From CAZEDK01 sp964511025 (GTDB lineage: Bacteria > Patescibacteriota > Gracilibacteria > UBA1369 > GWF2-33-10), in contig CAZEDK010000001.1 of the NCBI GenBank assembly GCA_964511025.1, forward strand, positions 31,032 to 95,031: 64,000 nt of DNA, given 5' to 3'. How positions within the stretch are numbered: the stretch's first letter is position 1; the number at the start of each line of letters is the position of its first letter. A model generated the notes under the pieces. The model made no database searches. It was not told where the DNA came from and saw nothing but the letters and a program-made list of their open reading frames with translations. This document shows positions 6,951-15,538 of this stretch, piece after piece. The translations under genes were made by a program, and so were the position numbers.

Positions 6951-8381
6951 TCACTTAAACAACCTCAAAATATCGTTATATGTTACCATCAAGATAAGCA
7001 GCAAAAGCAAAAAATATCCTATTTGATGAGCAACTGCTTCAAGCTTGGCATCAGCTCTTTTGCCACGTATAACTTCAATAATAATAAAAAGCAATCTACC
7101 ACCATCGAGAGCTGGGATTGGAAGTATATTCAATACCGCCAAACTTAGCGACAAAAGTGCAGTAAGCCTAATAAGAGAATTGAAGCCTTCACTTGCCGAC
7201 GCATAAACCATTTGAGCTATACCAACCGGTCCTGAAACTTCTTGAGGCACGTCGCCTTCCGATAGAATTTTTTTGAAAAACCCGGTAATACCAATAAATG
7301 TCGCCTTAGAGAGCCTTTTGATTTCAATAACTGACTCTTTTGATGCCTGCAAAGGCGATAATTTAATATCTTTTATGTTTTTGACGTGATATCCAACAAC
7401 TTTTTCCTGCAAAGAGAAATTGTATAATGACAAATCATAATTAGGACTTAAAACAATACCAATCTTGCCATCTTCAGGTACTTTTAGATTAATTACTTCA
7501 GCGTTTCCATCTAAATTTTCAACGCTATAACTAACATCCTGACCTTTGTTTTTTAAATTAAACTCCAAAACATCCTTCACATCAAATATAGTTTGTCCAT
7601 TCAAAGCGGTTAAATAATAACCAGCCTGAAACCCCGACTCTGCTGCGATACCATTGTTATCTACTTCTTGAATCCCTACTTTGATTGGCAATTTCAATTC
7701 TATTACTTCATCTTTGTATACTCCATTTGTTAAACGTTTTACTGTCAAAGTTGATGGCGATTTTGTTTTGATAGCATCATAAAAATCGCTAATACCAAAA
7801 ATAGCCTTGTCATCAATTTTCCATATTATGTCATTATTCTTTAAACTAAACACATTTTCTTCATTAGATTTCAAAATTACATACAGATTTGATATCATCA
7901 CAGTATCTTTACTTTGCGTTTGATCAAAAAGACTTAGCTGCGAAGCAAGTTCTAACTCAATTTGACCACTACTTATCGCGCTTAAAACATCGTTTTCTGA
8001 AACAATTAGCGGTTTCATTCCGATAACAAAACCAACAAATATCAAAAAATATGCTAGTAAAAAATTCATCATTACTCCTCCGCACACAATAAGCACCCTA
8101 TCTCTAACCGATTTACCAATAAAACTTCTATCACTTTTCAAAGCTTTTTTGTCAGCGATATCTTCACCATAAAGCCTTACAAAACCACCAAAGGGTATAG
8201 CATTAATTGAATATATGGTTTCTCCATATTTCTTCCCAAAAATTTTTGGAGGCAATCCAAAACCAAATTCTTCCACTTTGACCCCAGCCCTTTTTGCCAT
8301 CAGGAAATGCCCTCCTTCGTGAATAAGAATCAACAAAGAAAAGATTATAAAGAAAGCAATGATTGATAATAATATACTCAT
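6951..8381 (-). CDS. rseP: Site-2 intramembrane zinc metalloprotease RseP/MmpA-like
   Basis: The zinc motif HEGGH is at residues 21-25 within the first membrane span. A PDZ region follows at about 115-300, apparently duplicated (two PDZ-like segments). The second catalytic motif NILPIPALDGGRL lies near the C-terminus between the last spans. With the start used here the protein is 476 residues, normal for the family. An in-frame TTG at 8423 would add 14 residues, but the ATG at 8381 puts HEGGH at the usual distance from the N-terminus. The gene follows pyrH and frr, matching the common pyrH-frr-...-rseP order but without uppS, cdsA or dxr. The expected role is regulated intramembrane proteolysis; the substrate is unknown. 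Confidence 0.93.
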   Translation of the reverse strand: MSILLSIIAFFIIFSLLILIHEGGHFLMAKRAGVKVEEFGFGLPPKIFGKKYGETIYSINAIPFGGFVRLYGEDIADKKALKSDRSFIGKSVRDRVLIVCGGVMMNFLLAYFLIFVGFVIGMKPLIVSENDVLSAISSGQIELELASQLSLFDQTQSKDTVMISNLYVILKSNEENVFSLKNNDIIWKIDDKAIFGISDFYDAIKTKSPSTLTVKRLTNGVYKDEVIELKLPIKVGIQEVDNNGIAAESGFQAGYYLTALNGQTIFDVKDVLEFNLKNKGQDVSYSVENLDGNAEVINLKVPEDGKIGIVLSPNYDLSLYNFSLQEKVVGYHVKNIKDIKLSPLQASKESVIEIKRLSKATFIGITGFFKKILSEGDVPQEVSGPVGIAQMVYASASEGFNSLIRLTALLSLSLAVLNILPIPALDGGRLLFIIIEVIRGKRADAKLEAVAHQIGYFLLLLLILMVTYNDILRLFK

Positions 8382-8429
8382 AAAATCTAATAACAAGATA
8401 AAAAGAAATAATTCAAAATTCAAGATTTC

Positions 8430-8990
8430 TCAAACTTTCATAATGTCAACTTCTTTTTTCTTCATCATCTCATCAATTTCCTGATTAGCATTGTCAACAG
8501 TATCCTGAAGTTTTTTTTCTGCACCCCTTTGCTCATCTTCAGTGATCAAACTATCCGCTTTCAATTGTTTAAATTTGTTATGAGCATCCTGTCGAGAATT
8601 TCTAATTGCAATTTTGGTCTCTTCAGACATTTTGTGAATCACTTTTACAAGATCTCGCCTCCTTTCTTCAGTAAGAGGCGGCACATTCAAAATCACAGCA
8701 AGTCCGTTGTTGACAGGATTAAGTCCAAGCCCGCTATCTCTAATAGCTTTTTCTATACCTGCCAGCATTGATTTATCCCAAGGCTGGATTTGAAGAGTCT
8801 TTGCGTCAGGCACGCTTATATTTGCAAGATTTTTTAAAGGCTGTTTAGCTCCGTAATTTTCTACTTCTATAGGCTCAACAAGGCTTGGCACAGCTCTTCC
8901 TGCCTGCAAACGTGCAAATTCAGAAGCTAGATGCGCAACTGCTTTTTTAAAAGCATCTTTAGTTTGATCAAGACATTGTTGTATTGACAT
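8430..8990 (-). CDS. frr: Ribosome recycling factor
   Basis: The 186-residue product is full length for RRF, which with EF-G splits the post-termination ribosome. Family blocks visible include LQAGRAVPSLVEPIEVENYG, the VNNGLAVILNVPPLTEERR segment, and the terminal helix carrying the VDNANQEIDEMMKKKE block. It lies 28 bases after pyrH and about 50 bases before rseP on the same strand, so the three are probably co-transcribed. Nothing unusual is seen. Confidence 0.97.
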   Translation of the reverse strand: MSIQQCLDQTKDAFKKAVAHLASEFARLQAGRAVPSLVEPIEVENYGAKQPLKNLANISVPDAKTLQIQPWDKSMLAGIEKAIRDSGLGLNPVNNGLAVILNVPPLTEERRRDLVKVIHKMSEETKIAIRNSRQDAHNKFKQLKADSLITEDEQRGAEKKLQDTVDNANQEIDEMMKKKEVDIMKV

Positions 8991-9018
8991 AATTGTGATA
9001 TTTAAATTTTATAAATTT

Positions 9019-9723
9019 TTAATTGATAATGGTTCCTATTGTTTCTCCAGTGGCTGCTTTTTTCATATTACCATTTTTTGTAAGATCAAAAATCAAGATA
9101 GGCAATTTACCATCTCTGCATAGAGCTACAGCTGTCGCATCAATAAATCCCAAGTTTTTTGATAATACATCATTATATGTCATCTTTTCAGATTTGATCG
9201 CGTCTTCGTATTTCATTGGGTCTTTGTCATAGACTCCATCAACTTTTGTAGCCTTGAGAAGCACGTCACAATTAAGCTCAAGAGCCCGCAAAGCAGCCGC
9301 CGAATCAGTAGTAAAATATGGATTGCCAGTACCGCCACTTAATATCACAACTCGTCCTTTGTCCAAATGAATTCTTGTTCTTCTTACAACATATTCCTGC
9401 ACTAACTGAGGAATTGGCATAGCGGAGCAAACCCGAACTTCCAGCCCTTGCAGTTCCAATTCATGCTGCATAGCTACTGCGTTCATGATAGTAGACAGCA
9501 TTCCAAGTCCATCAGATGTAACTCTATCAAGACCTGTGCCAACATTGTCGCGATATCTCCATATATTGCCAGCGCCAATAACTATAGCAACTTCTATACC
9601 CTCTTTTGTTATCGAAACTATTTGCTCGCAAATATCTTTCAACACTTCGAAATCAATCCCCATTTCCTTTTGCCCCAACAAAACTTCACCGGAAAGTTTT
9701 ATCATTACTCGTTTATATTTCAT
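9019..9723 (-). CDS. pyrH: Uridylate kinase
   Basis: This 234-residue amino-acid-kinase-fold protein phosphorylates UMP to UDP. The N-terminal KLSGEVL phosphate loop (residues 9-15) is present, as is GAGNIWR at about 51-57. The LSGGTGNPYFTTDSAAALRA block (about 128-147) and the KATKVDGVYDKDP block (about 157-169) are characteristic of bacterial PyrH. It starts 15 bases after a small tail-anchored protein gene and leads into frr and rseP. The tsf and rpsB genes that often precede pyrH are not here. Confidence 0.97.
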   Translation of the reverse strand: MKYKRVMIKLSGEVLLGQKEMGIDFEVLKDICEQIVSITKEGIEVAIVIGAGNIWRYRDNVGTGLDRVTSDGLGMLSTIMNAVAMQHELELQGLEVRVCSAMPIPQLVQEYVVRRTRIHLDKGRVVILSGGTGNPYFTTDSAAALRALELNCDVLLKATKVDGVYDKDPMKYEDAIKSEKMTYNDVLSKNLGFIDATAVALCRDGKLPILIFDLTKNGNMKKAATGETIGTIIN

Positions 9724-9738
9724 TTTAAGAATGTTGAA

Positions 9739-10083
9739 TTATTTCATAATAATATACGCAATTAGCACACCCAGAATAAGCCCAATACCAACCAAAGTCC
9801 ATCTCTGATAAATTGTCTCTTTTTCTTCATCAGCATTCGCTAAATCAGCAAGTAAATTTGCGTTAATAATAATTTCTTCATCAGCATTTTTTTCTACCAC
9901 ATCAACAAAACTATGTTTCGCAACCAACTCAACGAATTTTCCAAATTTAATGATAACCTTAGTCTCTGCGCTCACTTCAACTTTTTTTACTAAAACGTCT
10001 TCTTCAATATGATGCACCTTAAACCCAACTTTCTCATCAGGATTTTTTTCTTCCGGAATAGATTTTAAATTAATATCTGACAT
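9739..10083 (-). CDS. Small tail-anchored membrane protein, unrecognised
   Basis: A 114-residue protein of unknown function. Residues 1-90 are charged and soluble, with a VLVKKVEVSAETKVIIKFGK segment that could form a small beta-rich fold. The last 24 residues (TLVGIGLILGVLIAYIIMK) form one membrane span ending at the C-terminus, so it is probably a tail-anchored protein facing the cytoplasm. Its start stands just downstream of a heptamer array on the same transcript (10115-10313), preceded by heptamer-like TAGCGAT TAGCAAT TGGCGAC. It sits between pilT and pyrH. Confidence 0.7.
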   Translation of the reverse strand: MSDINLKSIPEEKNPDEKVGFKVHHIEEDVLVKKVEVSAETKVIIKFGKFVELVAKHSFVDVVEKNADEEIIINANLLADLANADEEKETIYQRWTLVGIGLILGVLIAYIIMK

Positions 10084-10114
10084 TGTACATAGCGATTAGC
10101 AATTGGCGACTCCT

Positions 10115-10313
10115 CTCAGTTCTCAACTCTCAGTTCTCAACTCTCAGCTCTCAGCTCTCAGCTCTCAACTCTCAGTTCTCAGCTCTCAGTTCTCAGCTCT
10201 CAGTTCTCAACTCTCAGTTCTCAGCTCTCAGTTCTCAGCTCTCAGCTCTCTCAGTCCCAAAGGGACCCCCTTGGGGCTCTCAGCTCTCAGCTCTCAGTTC
10301 TCAACTCTCAGTT
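10115..10313. repeat. Large CTCAGTT/CTCAGCT/CTCAACT heptamer array, interrupted once
   Basis: Nineteen consecutive 7-bp units run from 10115 to 10247 and five more from 10279 to 10313. The interruption (10248-10278) is a palindromic insert containing TCCCAAAGGGA and CCCCCTTGGGG. The units differ only at positions 5-6 (GT, GC or AC). The right end lies inside pilT and supplies its last codons and its stop. The same unit family occurs in purL (30253-30280) and coaW (54813-54861). Confidence 0.95.
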
Positions 10314-11325
10314 CTCTATAAAAACCCTGCGCTATTTTACCTGCATTTTCCAATAACTGCAAAGCAGATTGAAAAGTTTGCATACCTTCTTTTTGTCCAA
10401 TTTGCATTAACGAATAAATTTGTTTTGTTTTACCTTCGGCAATGCAGTTTTTGATACCGCTGCTTGCCATCATCACTTCACACGCAAGTATTCTGCGACT
10501 GTTATCTTTCGAAGCTATCAAATTTTGCGAAACAACACCTGCCAAAGTTGAAGACAGTTGCGTTTTGACCTGAACCTGCTGTGCTTCAGGAAAAACATCA
10601 ATGATCCTGTCAATAGTTTGAGGTGCATCAATTGTATGCAAAGTTGAGAAAACCAGATGACCGGTTTCAGCAAGAGTCAAAGCCGCTGAAATTGTTTCAT
10701 AGTCACGCATTTCACCAATCATGACAACATCAGGATCCTCCCTGAGAGAAGATCTTATAGCATCCAAAAATGAAGAAGTATGATGACCTACCTCTCTTTG
10801 TGTAATCATAGCTTTTTTGCTTGTATGAAGAAATTCAATTGGGTCTTCGACAGTTACTATGTGACAGGCTCTGTTTTGATTAATTAGATCAATAAGAGAA
10901 GCCAAAGTAGTACTTTTACCATTACCTGTAGGACCTGTAACCAGAACTAAACCTTTATTTAGAGTTGCAAAAGTTTTAACTGAATCCGGTAAATTCAAAG
11001 TGTTAATGTCTGGTACAACAGTTGGTATCACTCGAAAAGCCATGCAGTATCCTAAATAATCATTATAAATATTGACTCGAAACCTTCCAAGTCCAGGAAG
11101 CTCGTAAGCTATATCAAGATCATGTTTAATAGAAAAACTATCTTTTTTATCACCCAAAATTTCATCAATAAAAGCTTTGACATCTTCCGATTTAAGAGCG
11201 TCAATATTTGATGGGCGATATAAACTGCCATTACTAAGTCTTATTGTTGGCACGTGAGCAGCTTTAAAATGCACATCAGAAGCTTTGTGCTCTACAACTT
11301 GTTTGAGAATTTCTTTAAAATCCAT
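10294..11325 (-). CDS. pilT: Type IV pilus retraction ATPase PilT
   Basis: This 343-residue hexameric secretion ATPase has a Walker A motif GPTGNGKST at about 129-137, an Asp-box region, Walker B DPDVVMIGEMRD at about 197-208, and a His-box STLHTIDAPQTIDR at about 227-240. It lacks the zinc CxxC pairs of PilB, as PilT should. Its last residues (Y-R-E-L-R-V-E-N) and TGA stop are encoded by CTCAGTT-family heptamers, so the natural C-terminus has been replaced. The assembly genes pilB and pilC lie far away at 48.5-51 kb. PilT depolymerises pili to power retraction, twitching or DNA uptake. Confidence 0.94.
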   Translation of the reverse strand: MDFKEILKQVVEHKASDVHFKAAHVPTIRLSNGSLYRPSNIDALKSEDVKAFIDEILGDKKDSFSIKHDLDIAYELPGLGRFRVNIYNDYLGYCMAFRVIPTVVPDINTLNLPDSVKTFATLNKGLVLVTGPTGNGKSTTLASLIDLINQNRACHIVTVEDPIEFLHTSKKAMITQREVGHHTSSFLDAIRSSLREDPDVVMIGEMRDYETISAALTLAETGHLVFSTLHTIDAPQTIDRIIDVFPEAQQVQVKTQLSSTLAGVVSQNLIASKDNSRRILACEVMMASSGIKNCIAEGKTKQIYSLMQIGQKEGMQTFQSALQLLENAGKIAQGFYRELRVEN

Positions 11326-11380
11326 TTAGAAAGCTTATTAAATCCTAGTATTATAGCAAAAAATATAGCTTTTATCTATC

Positions 11381-11410
11381 AAAAAAGCTGTAGATTGCTC
11401 TACAGCTTTT
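11381..11410 (-). terminator. Rho-independent terminator after groEL
   Basis: A perfect 12-bp stem (AAAAGCTGTAGA / TCTACAGCTTTT) with a TTGC loop. On the minus strand it is followed by a run of T. It lies about 50 bases past the groEL stop and upstream of pilT, separating the two. Confidence 0.85.
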
Positions 11411-11460
11411 ATCTTCACCTTAATACTTAATACTAACCCCATTATACTTAATACGACTCT

Positions 11461-13146
11461 CTACATCATTCCCCCCATTCCACCCATTCCGCCCATAGCT
11501 CCACCTGGCATCATTTCTTTCTCTTCTTTTTGCATATCAGTAATCGCGCACTCCATTGTAAGAAGGATCGCGGCGATAGATGCTGCATTTTGAAGAGCGC
11601 TTCTTGTCACCATCTTCGGATCAATTATTCCGGCAGAGATCATATCAACCATCTCACTCTTAGCCGCATCAAAACCATAACCGGCTTTGGCCTCTTTCAC
11701 TTGATTTACAATGACATCACCTTTTTCACCGCTATTGAAAGCAATTTGATAACAAGGCGCTTCCAAAGCTTTTCTTACAAGATGTATACCTGTTGTCTCA
11801 TCATCTTCTTCACCTTCCATACTTTCAAGAATTTTACTTGCTTGAAGAAGTGCAGTACCTCCTCCTGCAACGATTCCTTCACTAACCGCAGCTTTTGTAG
11901 CAGACAAAGCGTCTTCAATTCTGTGTTTCTTTTCTTTTAATTCTACTTCAGTTGCCGCACCAACCTTGATAACAGCAACTCCTCCCGCAAGCTTAGCAAG
12001 TCTTTCTTGTAATTTTTCTCTATCAAAATCAGAATTTGTGATTTCTATCGCTTTTTTAATTTGATTAATTCTATCTTCTACATTTTGTTTTGCTCCGGCT
12101 CCATCAACAATCGTTGTATTATCTTTTGTTACAACAATTCTACGTGCCTGGCCAAGATAACTCTTAACCCTAGCGATTACATCATTCGGCTCTTCTCCTT
12201 CTTTTGGTTCACCTATCTTATCCAATTTCAAACCAAGTTCTTCAGAAATCACTTCTCCACCTGTAAGAGCAGCAATATCTTTTAACATTTCTTTTCTCCT
12301 ATCTCCAAACGCCGGAGCCTTGACTGCAACGACATGAAATGTACCTCTAAGTTTATTGACAACCAGAGTTCCCAAGGCTTCACCATCAAGATCTTCGGAA
12401 ATCATTACAAGTTCTTTTTTACCACCCTGAGCTACAGCTTCAAGTACAGGTAAAATTTCTTGAATTGAGCTGATTTTTTTGTCCGTGATTAATATATCAA
12501 CATTTTCATATATAGCCTCCATACTTCCAGTATCTGTAACAAAATATGGAGATATATAACCTTGATCAAATTGCATCCCTTCAACAACATCCATCTCAAG
12601 ACCTAATGTTTTGCCTTCTTCCACAGTAATCACTCCATCTTTGCCAACTTTATCCATTGCCTCTGAAATGATTTTACCTACTTCCTTATCTTGTGCAGAA
12701 ATAGTAGCGACTTGAGCTATTTCATCACTTAACGTAATTTTTTTAGCCATTTTAGCAAGTTCTTCCACTATGATGTCAACCGCTTTATGAATACCTTTTT
12801 TGAGAACCATAGGATTCGCGCCTGCTGCAACATTTCTAACCCCTTCATGAATCATTGCATCAGCAAGCACTGTTGCAGTAGTAGTACCATCACCAGCAAT
12901 ATCATTTGTTTTACTCGCCGCTTCTTTTACAAGCTGAGCTCCCATATTTTCCCATTTATTTTCAAATTCTATTTCTTTTGCAATGGTAACTCCATCGTTC
13001 GTTATAGTCGGAGCTCCATATTTTTTATCAATTAAAACGTTTCGACCCTTAGGCCCCATTGTAACACGTACGGCATCAGTAAGTTTGCGTACTCCTGCTA
13101 CAACCTTTTGACGAGCATCGTCACCGAATGCAATTTGTTTTGACAT
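11461..13146 (-). CDS. groEL: Chaperonin GroEL (60 kDa)
   Basis: The 561-residue product is full length. It shows the [15 protein letters not shown]-terminal block, the ATP-site motif [12 protein letters not shown] (about 86-97), [12 protein letters not shown] (about 405-416) and a Gly/Met-rich C-terminal tail ([12 protein letters not shown]). It follows groES by 60 bases on the same strand. The heat-shock operon has its own promoter and CIRCE operator upstream of groES and a terminator downstream. It folds client proteins in the GroEL-GroES cage. The sequence is ordinary for the family. Confidence 0.98.
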   Translation of the reverse strand: MSKQIAFGDDARQKVVAGVRKLTDAVRVTMGPKGRNVLIDKKYGAPTITNDGVTIAKEIEFENKWENMGAQLVKEAASKTNDIAGDGTTTATVLADAMIHEGVRNVAAGANPMVLKKGIHKAVDIIVEELAKMAKKITLSDEIAQVATISAQDKEVGKIISEAMDKVGKDGVITVEEGKTLGLEMDVVEGMQFDQGYISPYFVTDTGSMEAIYENVDILITDKKISSIQEILPVLEAVAQGGKKELVMISEDLDGEALGTLVVNKLRGTFHVVAVKAPAFGDRRKEMLKDIAALTGGEVISEELGLKLDKIGEPKEGEEPNDVIARVKSYLGQARRIVVTKDNTTIVDGAGAKQNVEDRINQIKKAIEITNSDFDREKLQERLAKLAGGVAVIKVGAATEVELKEKKHRIEDALSATKAAVSEGIVAGGGTALLQASKILESMEGEEDDETTGIHLVRKALEAPCYQIAFNSGEKGDVIVNQVKEAKAGYGFDAAKSEMVDMISAGIIDPKMVTRSALQNAASIAAILLTMECAITDMQKEEKEMMPGGAMGGMGGMGGMM

Positions 13147-13206
13147 AGTGTGGAAATTATAAATTTTGAATTAATTCTTTAAAATTGATAGCCAATAGCT
13201 AACAGC

Positions 13207-13515
13207 TTATTTCTCAATTACCGCTTGAACACTATCGTATTCAATTACCAAATATTCGTGACCATCTATTTGAAAATTATTTGGACCATATTTACTAAAC
13301 AAAACAATGTCTCCAACTTTTAGATCCAACTGCTCTCTTTGACCATTTTCCAAAGTTTTACCAGGTCCAACTGCAATAACTTCACCTTGTTCAGGTTTTT
13401 CTTTTGACACGGTATCAGGAATAATAATCCCTGAAGCTGTCGTTTTGCTGTTGTCTCTTGGTTTCAAAACAACCCTACTGCCCAAAGGCTTGATAGGACA
13501 TTTTACAGATGTCAT
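13207..13515 (-). CDS. groES: Co-chaperonin GroES (10 kDa)
   Basis: The 102-residue product covers the whole Cpn10 fold. The conserved start PLGSRVVLKP (about 9-18), a mobile-loop region KTTASGIIIPDT (about 24-35), and the GDIVLFSKYG and YLVIEYDSV blocks are visible. It is the first gene of the groES-groEL operon, 28 bases downstream of the CIRCE element and 59 bases downstream of a well-formed promoter. It caps the GroEL ring. Confidence 0.97.
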   Translation of the reverse strand: MTSVKCPIKPLGSRVVLKPRDNSKTTASGIIIPDTVSKEKPEQGEVIAVGPGKTLENGQREQLDLKVGDIVLFSKYGPNNFQIDGHEYLVIEYDSVQAVIEK

Positions 13516-13543
13516 ATATTCTAAAAATTAAGGAATATTTTCA

Positions 13544-13570
13544 TTAGCACTCAAATAGACCAAGTGCCAA
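13544..13570 (-). promoter_or_regulatory. CIRCE operator (HrcA site)
   Basis: TTAGCACTC, then nine bases, then AAGTGCCAA. The left arm is the perfect CIRCE half-site; the right arm differs from GAGTGCTAA at two positions. It lies between the groESL promoter and the groES start, the classical place for HrcA repression. No hrcA gene is in the window. Confidence 0.88.
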
Positions 13571-13573
13571 TTC

Positions 13574-13602
13574 AGTATATTTAGTAGCTCAATCTAAGTC
13601 AA
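13574..13602 (-). promoter_or_regulatory. groESL promoter
   Basis: Read on the minus strand: -35 TTGACT (13597-13602), 17-base spacer, -10 TATACT (13574-13579). This is close to the sigma-70 consensus and directly upstream of the CIRCE operator. Confidence 0.85.
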
Positions 13603-13659
13603 GCTTTTTTATAAATGCCCCCTACCCATTATACTTAATACCTACCCCTAATCCCCTCA

Positions 13660-15189
13660 TCACATCGCATAAGCTTCCGCTCTTTTTTCCCTAATGATAT
13701 GCACCTCAACAAGCCCCTGATAATCAGCTTCTCCCATTATCTTTTGTACTATTTCCATAGATAACTTCTTCGCTCTCAAATCATCTATATCTTCAGGATT
13801 TACAAAAACCCTCACTTTTCTACCGCTTTGTATAGCATAAACACTTTCAACACCTTCGAAGCTTTTGGCAATTGATTCAAATTCAGACAATCTCTTGATA
13901 AAACTTTCAAGATTTTCTTTTTTCGCTCCAGGCCTATTACTTGAAATTTCTTTCGCAGCCATCACGACAAAAGCTTCCGCCGATTGGGCTTTCACATTTG
14001 GATTTTGAGCTTCTACTATATGAATAATTTCAGGACTTAAATTGAATTTTCTAAGTATATCTGCGCTTATTTGAGCATGACTACCTCGAACCTCATGATC
14101 AACAGCTTTACCTATCGCATGCAATAATCCGGCTTTTTTTGCCAAATCAGCGTTTGCTCCAACAGCTTCAGCAATACCTTCAGCCAAAAAAGCAGTCTCA
14201 ATAGAATGTTTTAATGCATTTTGTCCATAAGAGGTACGAAATCTAAGGCGACCAAGTATTTTCAATAAATTGGGTGGAAGGCCGGTTACCCCACTTTCAA
14301 AAGCAGCCTTTTCGCCAAGATCTTTTATGAGTATCAAGGTGTCTTTTTTCACCTTATCAACAATTTCTTCAATTTTTGCTGGATGAATACGACCATCCGC
14401 CACTAATTGCTCAAGTGAAGTTTTTGCAACATACCTTCTGATAGGATCAAAACATGAAATCAATATTGAGCCGGGCGTATCATCTACTATAACATCAACT
14501 CCAGTAATACGTTCAAAAGCATTTATATTCCTACCTTCTCTACCTATAATTCTTCCCTTTAGCTCATCACTTTCCAACTGAATAGTGGTTGTAGTGGTTT
14601 CAGAAACAACCTCGGCTGAATACTTCTGAATAGCTTCCGCAATCAACATGCGAGCTTTATCATTCATTTCTTTTTTCATATCATCTTCCAATCTTTCTAT
14701 ATGTTTTAAAATATCGCCACGAGACTCATCTTCAACTTTCGCAAAAAGGATTTCTCTCGCTTCATCTTTTGATAAATTGGAAACCTTTTGAAGCTCTTCA
14801 GCTTGCTTGTTATATAATTTTTCAACCTCTACTTTTACTTCTCTCACTTTACTAATTTTAATCTCAAGCTCCTCTTTTGTCTTATCCAAAGTTTCTATTT
14901 TCTTCTCCATTTCCTCTTCTTTTCTGAGAAGTCTTTCTTCAGTTTTTCGAATCTCTAAATACTTTTGCTGTTGCTCTCTTTGAGCTTCTTGACGCATTTT
15001 CAAAGCTTCATTTTGAGCTTGTGAAAGTGTTGTATGCATTTTTTTCTGTGAGATCTGAAACTCTTCTTCTTGTTTTTCTCTCTCTTTTTCAAGTTTTTTC
15101 TGAAAAAGTAAACGATTCACAATAATTCCAATGACTATACCTAAGAAAATCCCCGGTACAAATAGTACCACTGTTGCTGATGTAGGCAT
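13660..15189 (-). CDS. rny: RNase Y homologue with degenerate HD active site
   Basis: The architecture is that of RNase Y: an N-terminal membrane span (about 5-27), a long coiled coil (about 30-190), a KH domain with GRIIGREGRNI (about 213-223), and an HD domain with C-terminal extension. Of 509 residues, the overall match is good (DHEVRGSH, SNRPGAKKENLE and EGVESVYAIQSGR blocks). However, the metal ligands are not conserved. The HD dyad in LLHDIGKA is His357-Ala358 here. The usual AHHxD block reads A-Q-N-P-N (395-396 for the HH positions). The usual AAD reads A-A-K (413). The protein may bind RNA and membrane without cutting. A TTG at 15201 would add four residues; the ATG at 15189 is preferred. 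Confidence 0.92.
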   Translation of the reverse strand: MPTSATVVLFVPGIFLGIVIGIIVNRLLFQKKLEKEREKQEEEFQISQKKMHTTLSQAQNEALKMRQEAQREQQQKYLEIRKTEERLLRKEEEMEKKIETLDKTKEELEIKISKVREVKVEVEKLYNKQAEELQKVSNLSKDEAREILFAKVEDESRGDILKHIERLEDDMKKEMNDKARMLIAEAIQKYSAEVVSETTTTTIQLESDELKGRIIGREGRNINAFERITGVDVIVDDTPGSILISCFDPIRRYVAKTSLEQLVADGRIHPAKIEEIVDKVKKDTLILIKDLGEKAAFESGVTGLPPNLLKILGRLRFRTSYGQNALKHSIETAFLAEGIAEAVGANADLAKKAGLLHAIGKAVDHEVRGSHAQISADILRKFNLSPEIIHIVEAQNPNVKAQSAEAFVVMAAKEISSNRPGAKKENLESFIKRLSEFESIAKSFEGVESVYAIQSGRKVRVFVNPEDIDDLRAKKLSMEIVQKIMGEADYQGLVEVHIIREKRAEAYAM

Positions 15190-15201
15190 TTTAGTATACA
15201 A

Positions 15202-15538
15202 ATTAAGGACTAAAGGTGCGCTTTAGCTCTTAAAGATATGCAATAAATTGGGCTATTTAAAAACATTTTTTCCTATACTATCAAGCTATTTTTTTTGAAA
15301 AATAACTATTTTATAACATTTTCTCCGCAAAGTTTTTAAACAAATTCGGTTTAAATTAAATTTTCACAATATTAGGTCAACATTAATTTTTAATTCATTC
15401 TTAATTCAAACATCTTACGCCCAACAGTATTGATTCCTTTAAGACGAACGCTTATTTTTCTTAACTAACGGTTAGATTGTACAAAAATACCCAACAAAGG
15501 TCAACGAACATGAAAATAAGACTTGCGTAATAGAAAAT
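15202..15538. other. 337-base intergenic region without recognised features
   Basis: This AT-rich stretch lies between the 5' end of rny and the 3' end of the ATPase gene. It must hold the rny promoter. I see no convincing ORF, repeat or terminator in it. Confidence 0.6.

Noticed and set aside
6912..7148. 78-codon plus-strand frame over the 3' end of rseP
   Set aside because: Lies antisense within a conserved gene and starts inside a palindromic repeat; no protein-like features.
10083..10454. Open frames on the plus strand across the heptamer array (repeating S-Q-L-S-A-L peptides)
   Set aside because: They are translations of the 7-bp repeat running antisense into pilT; no independent start signal, and length depends only on repeat number.
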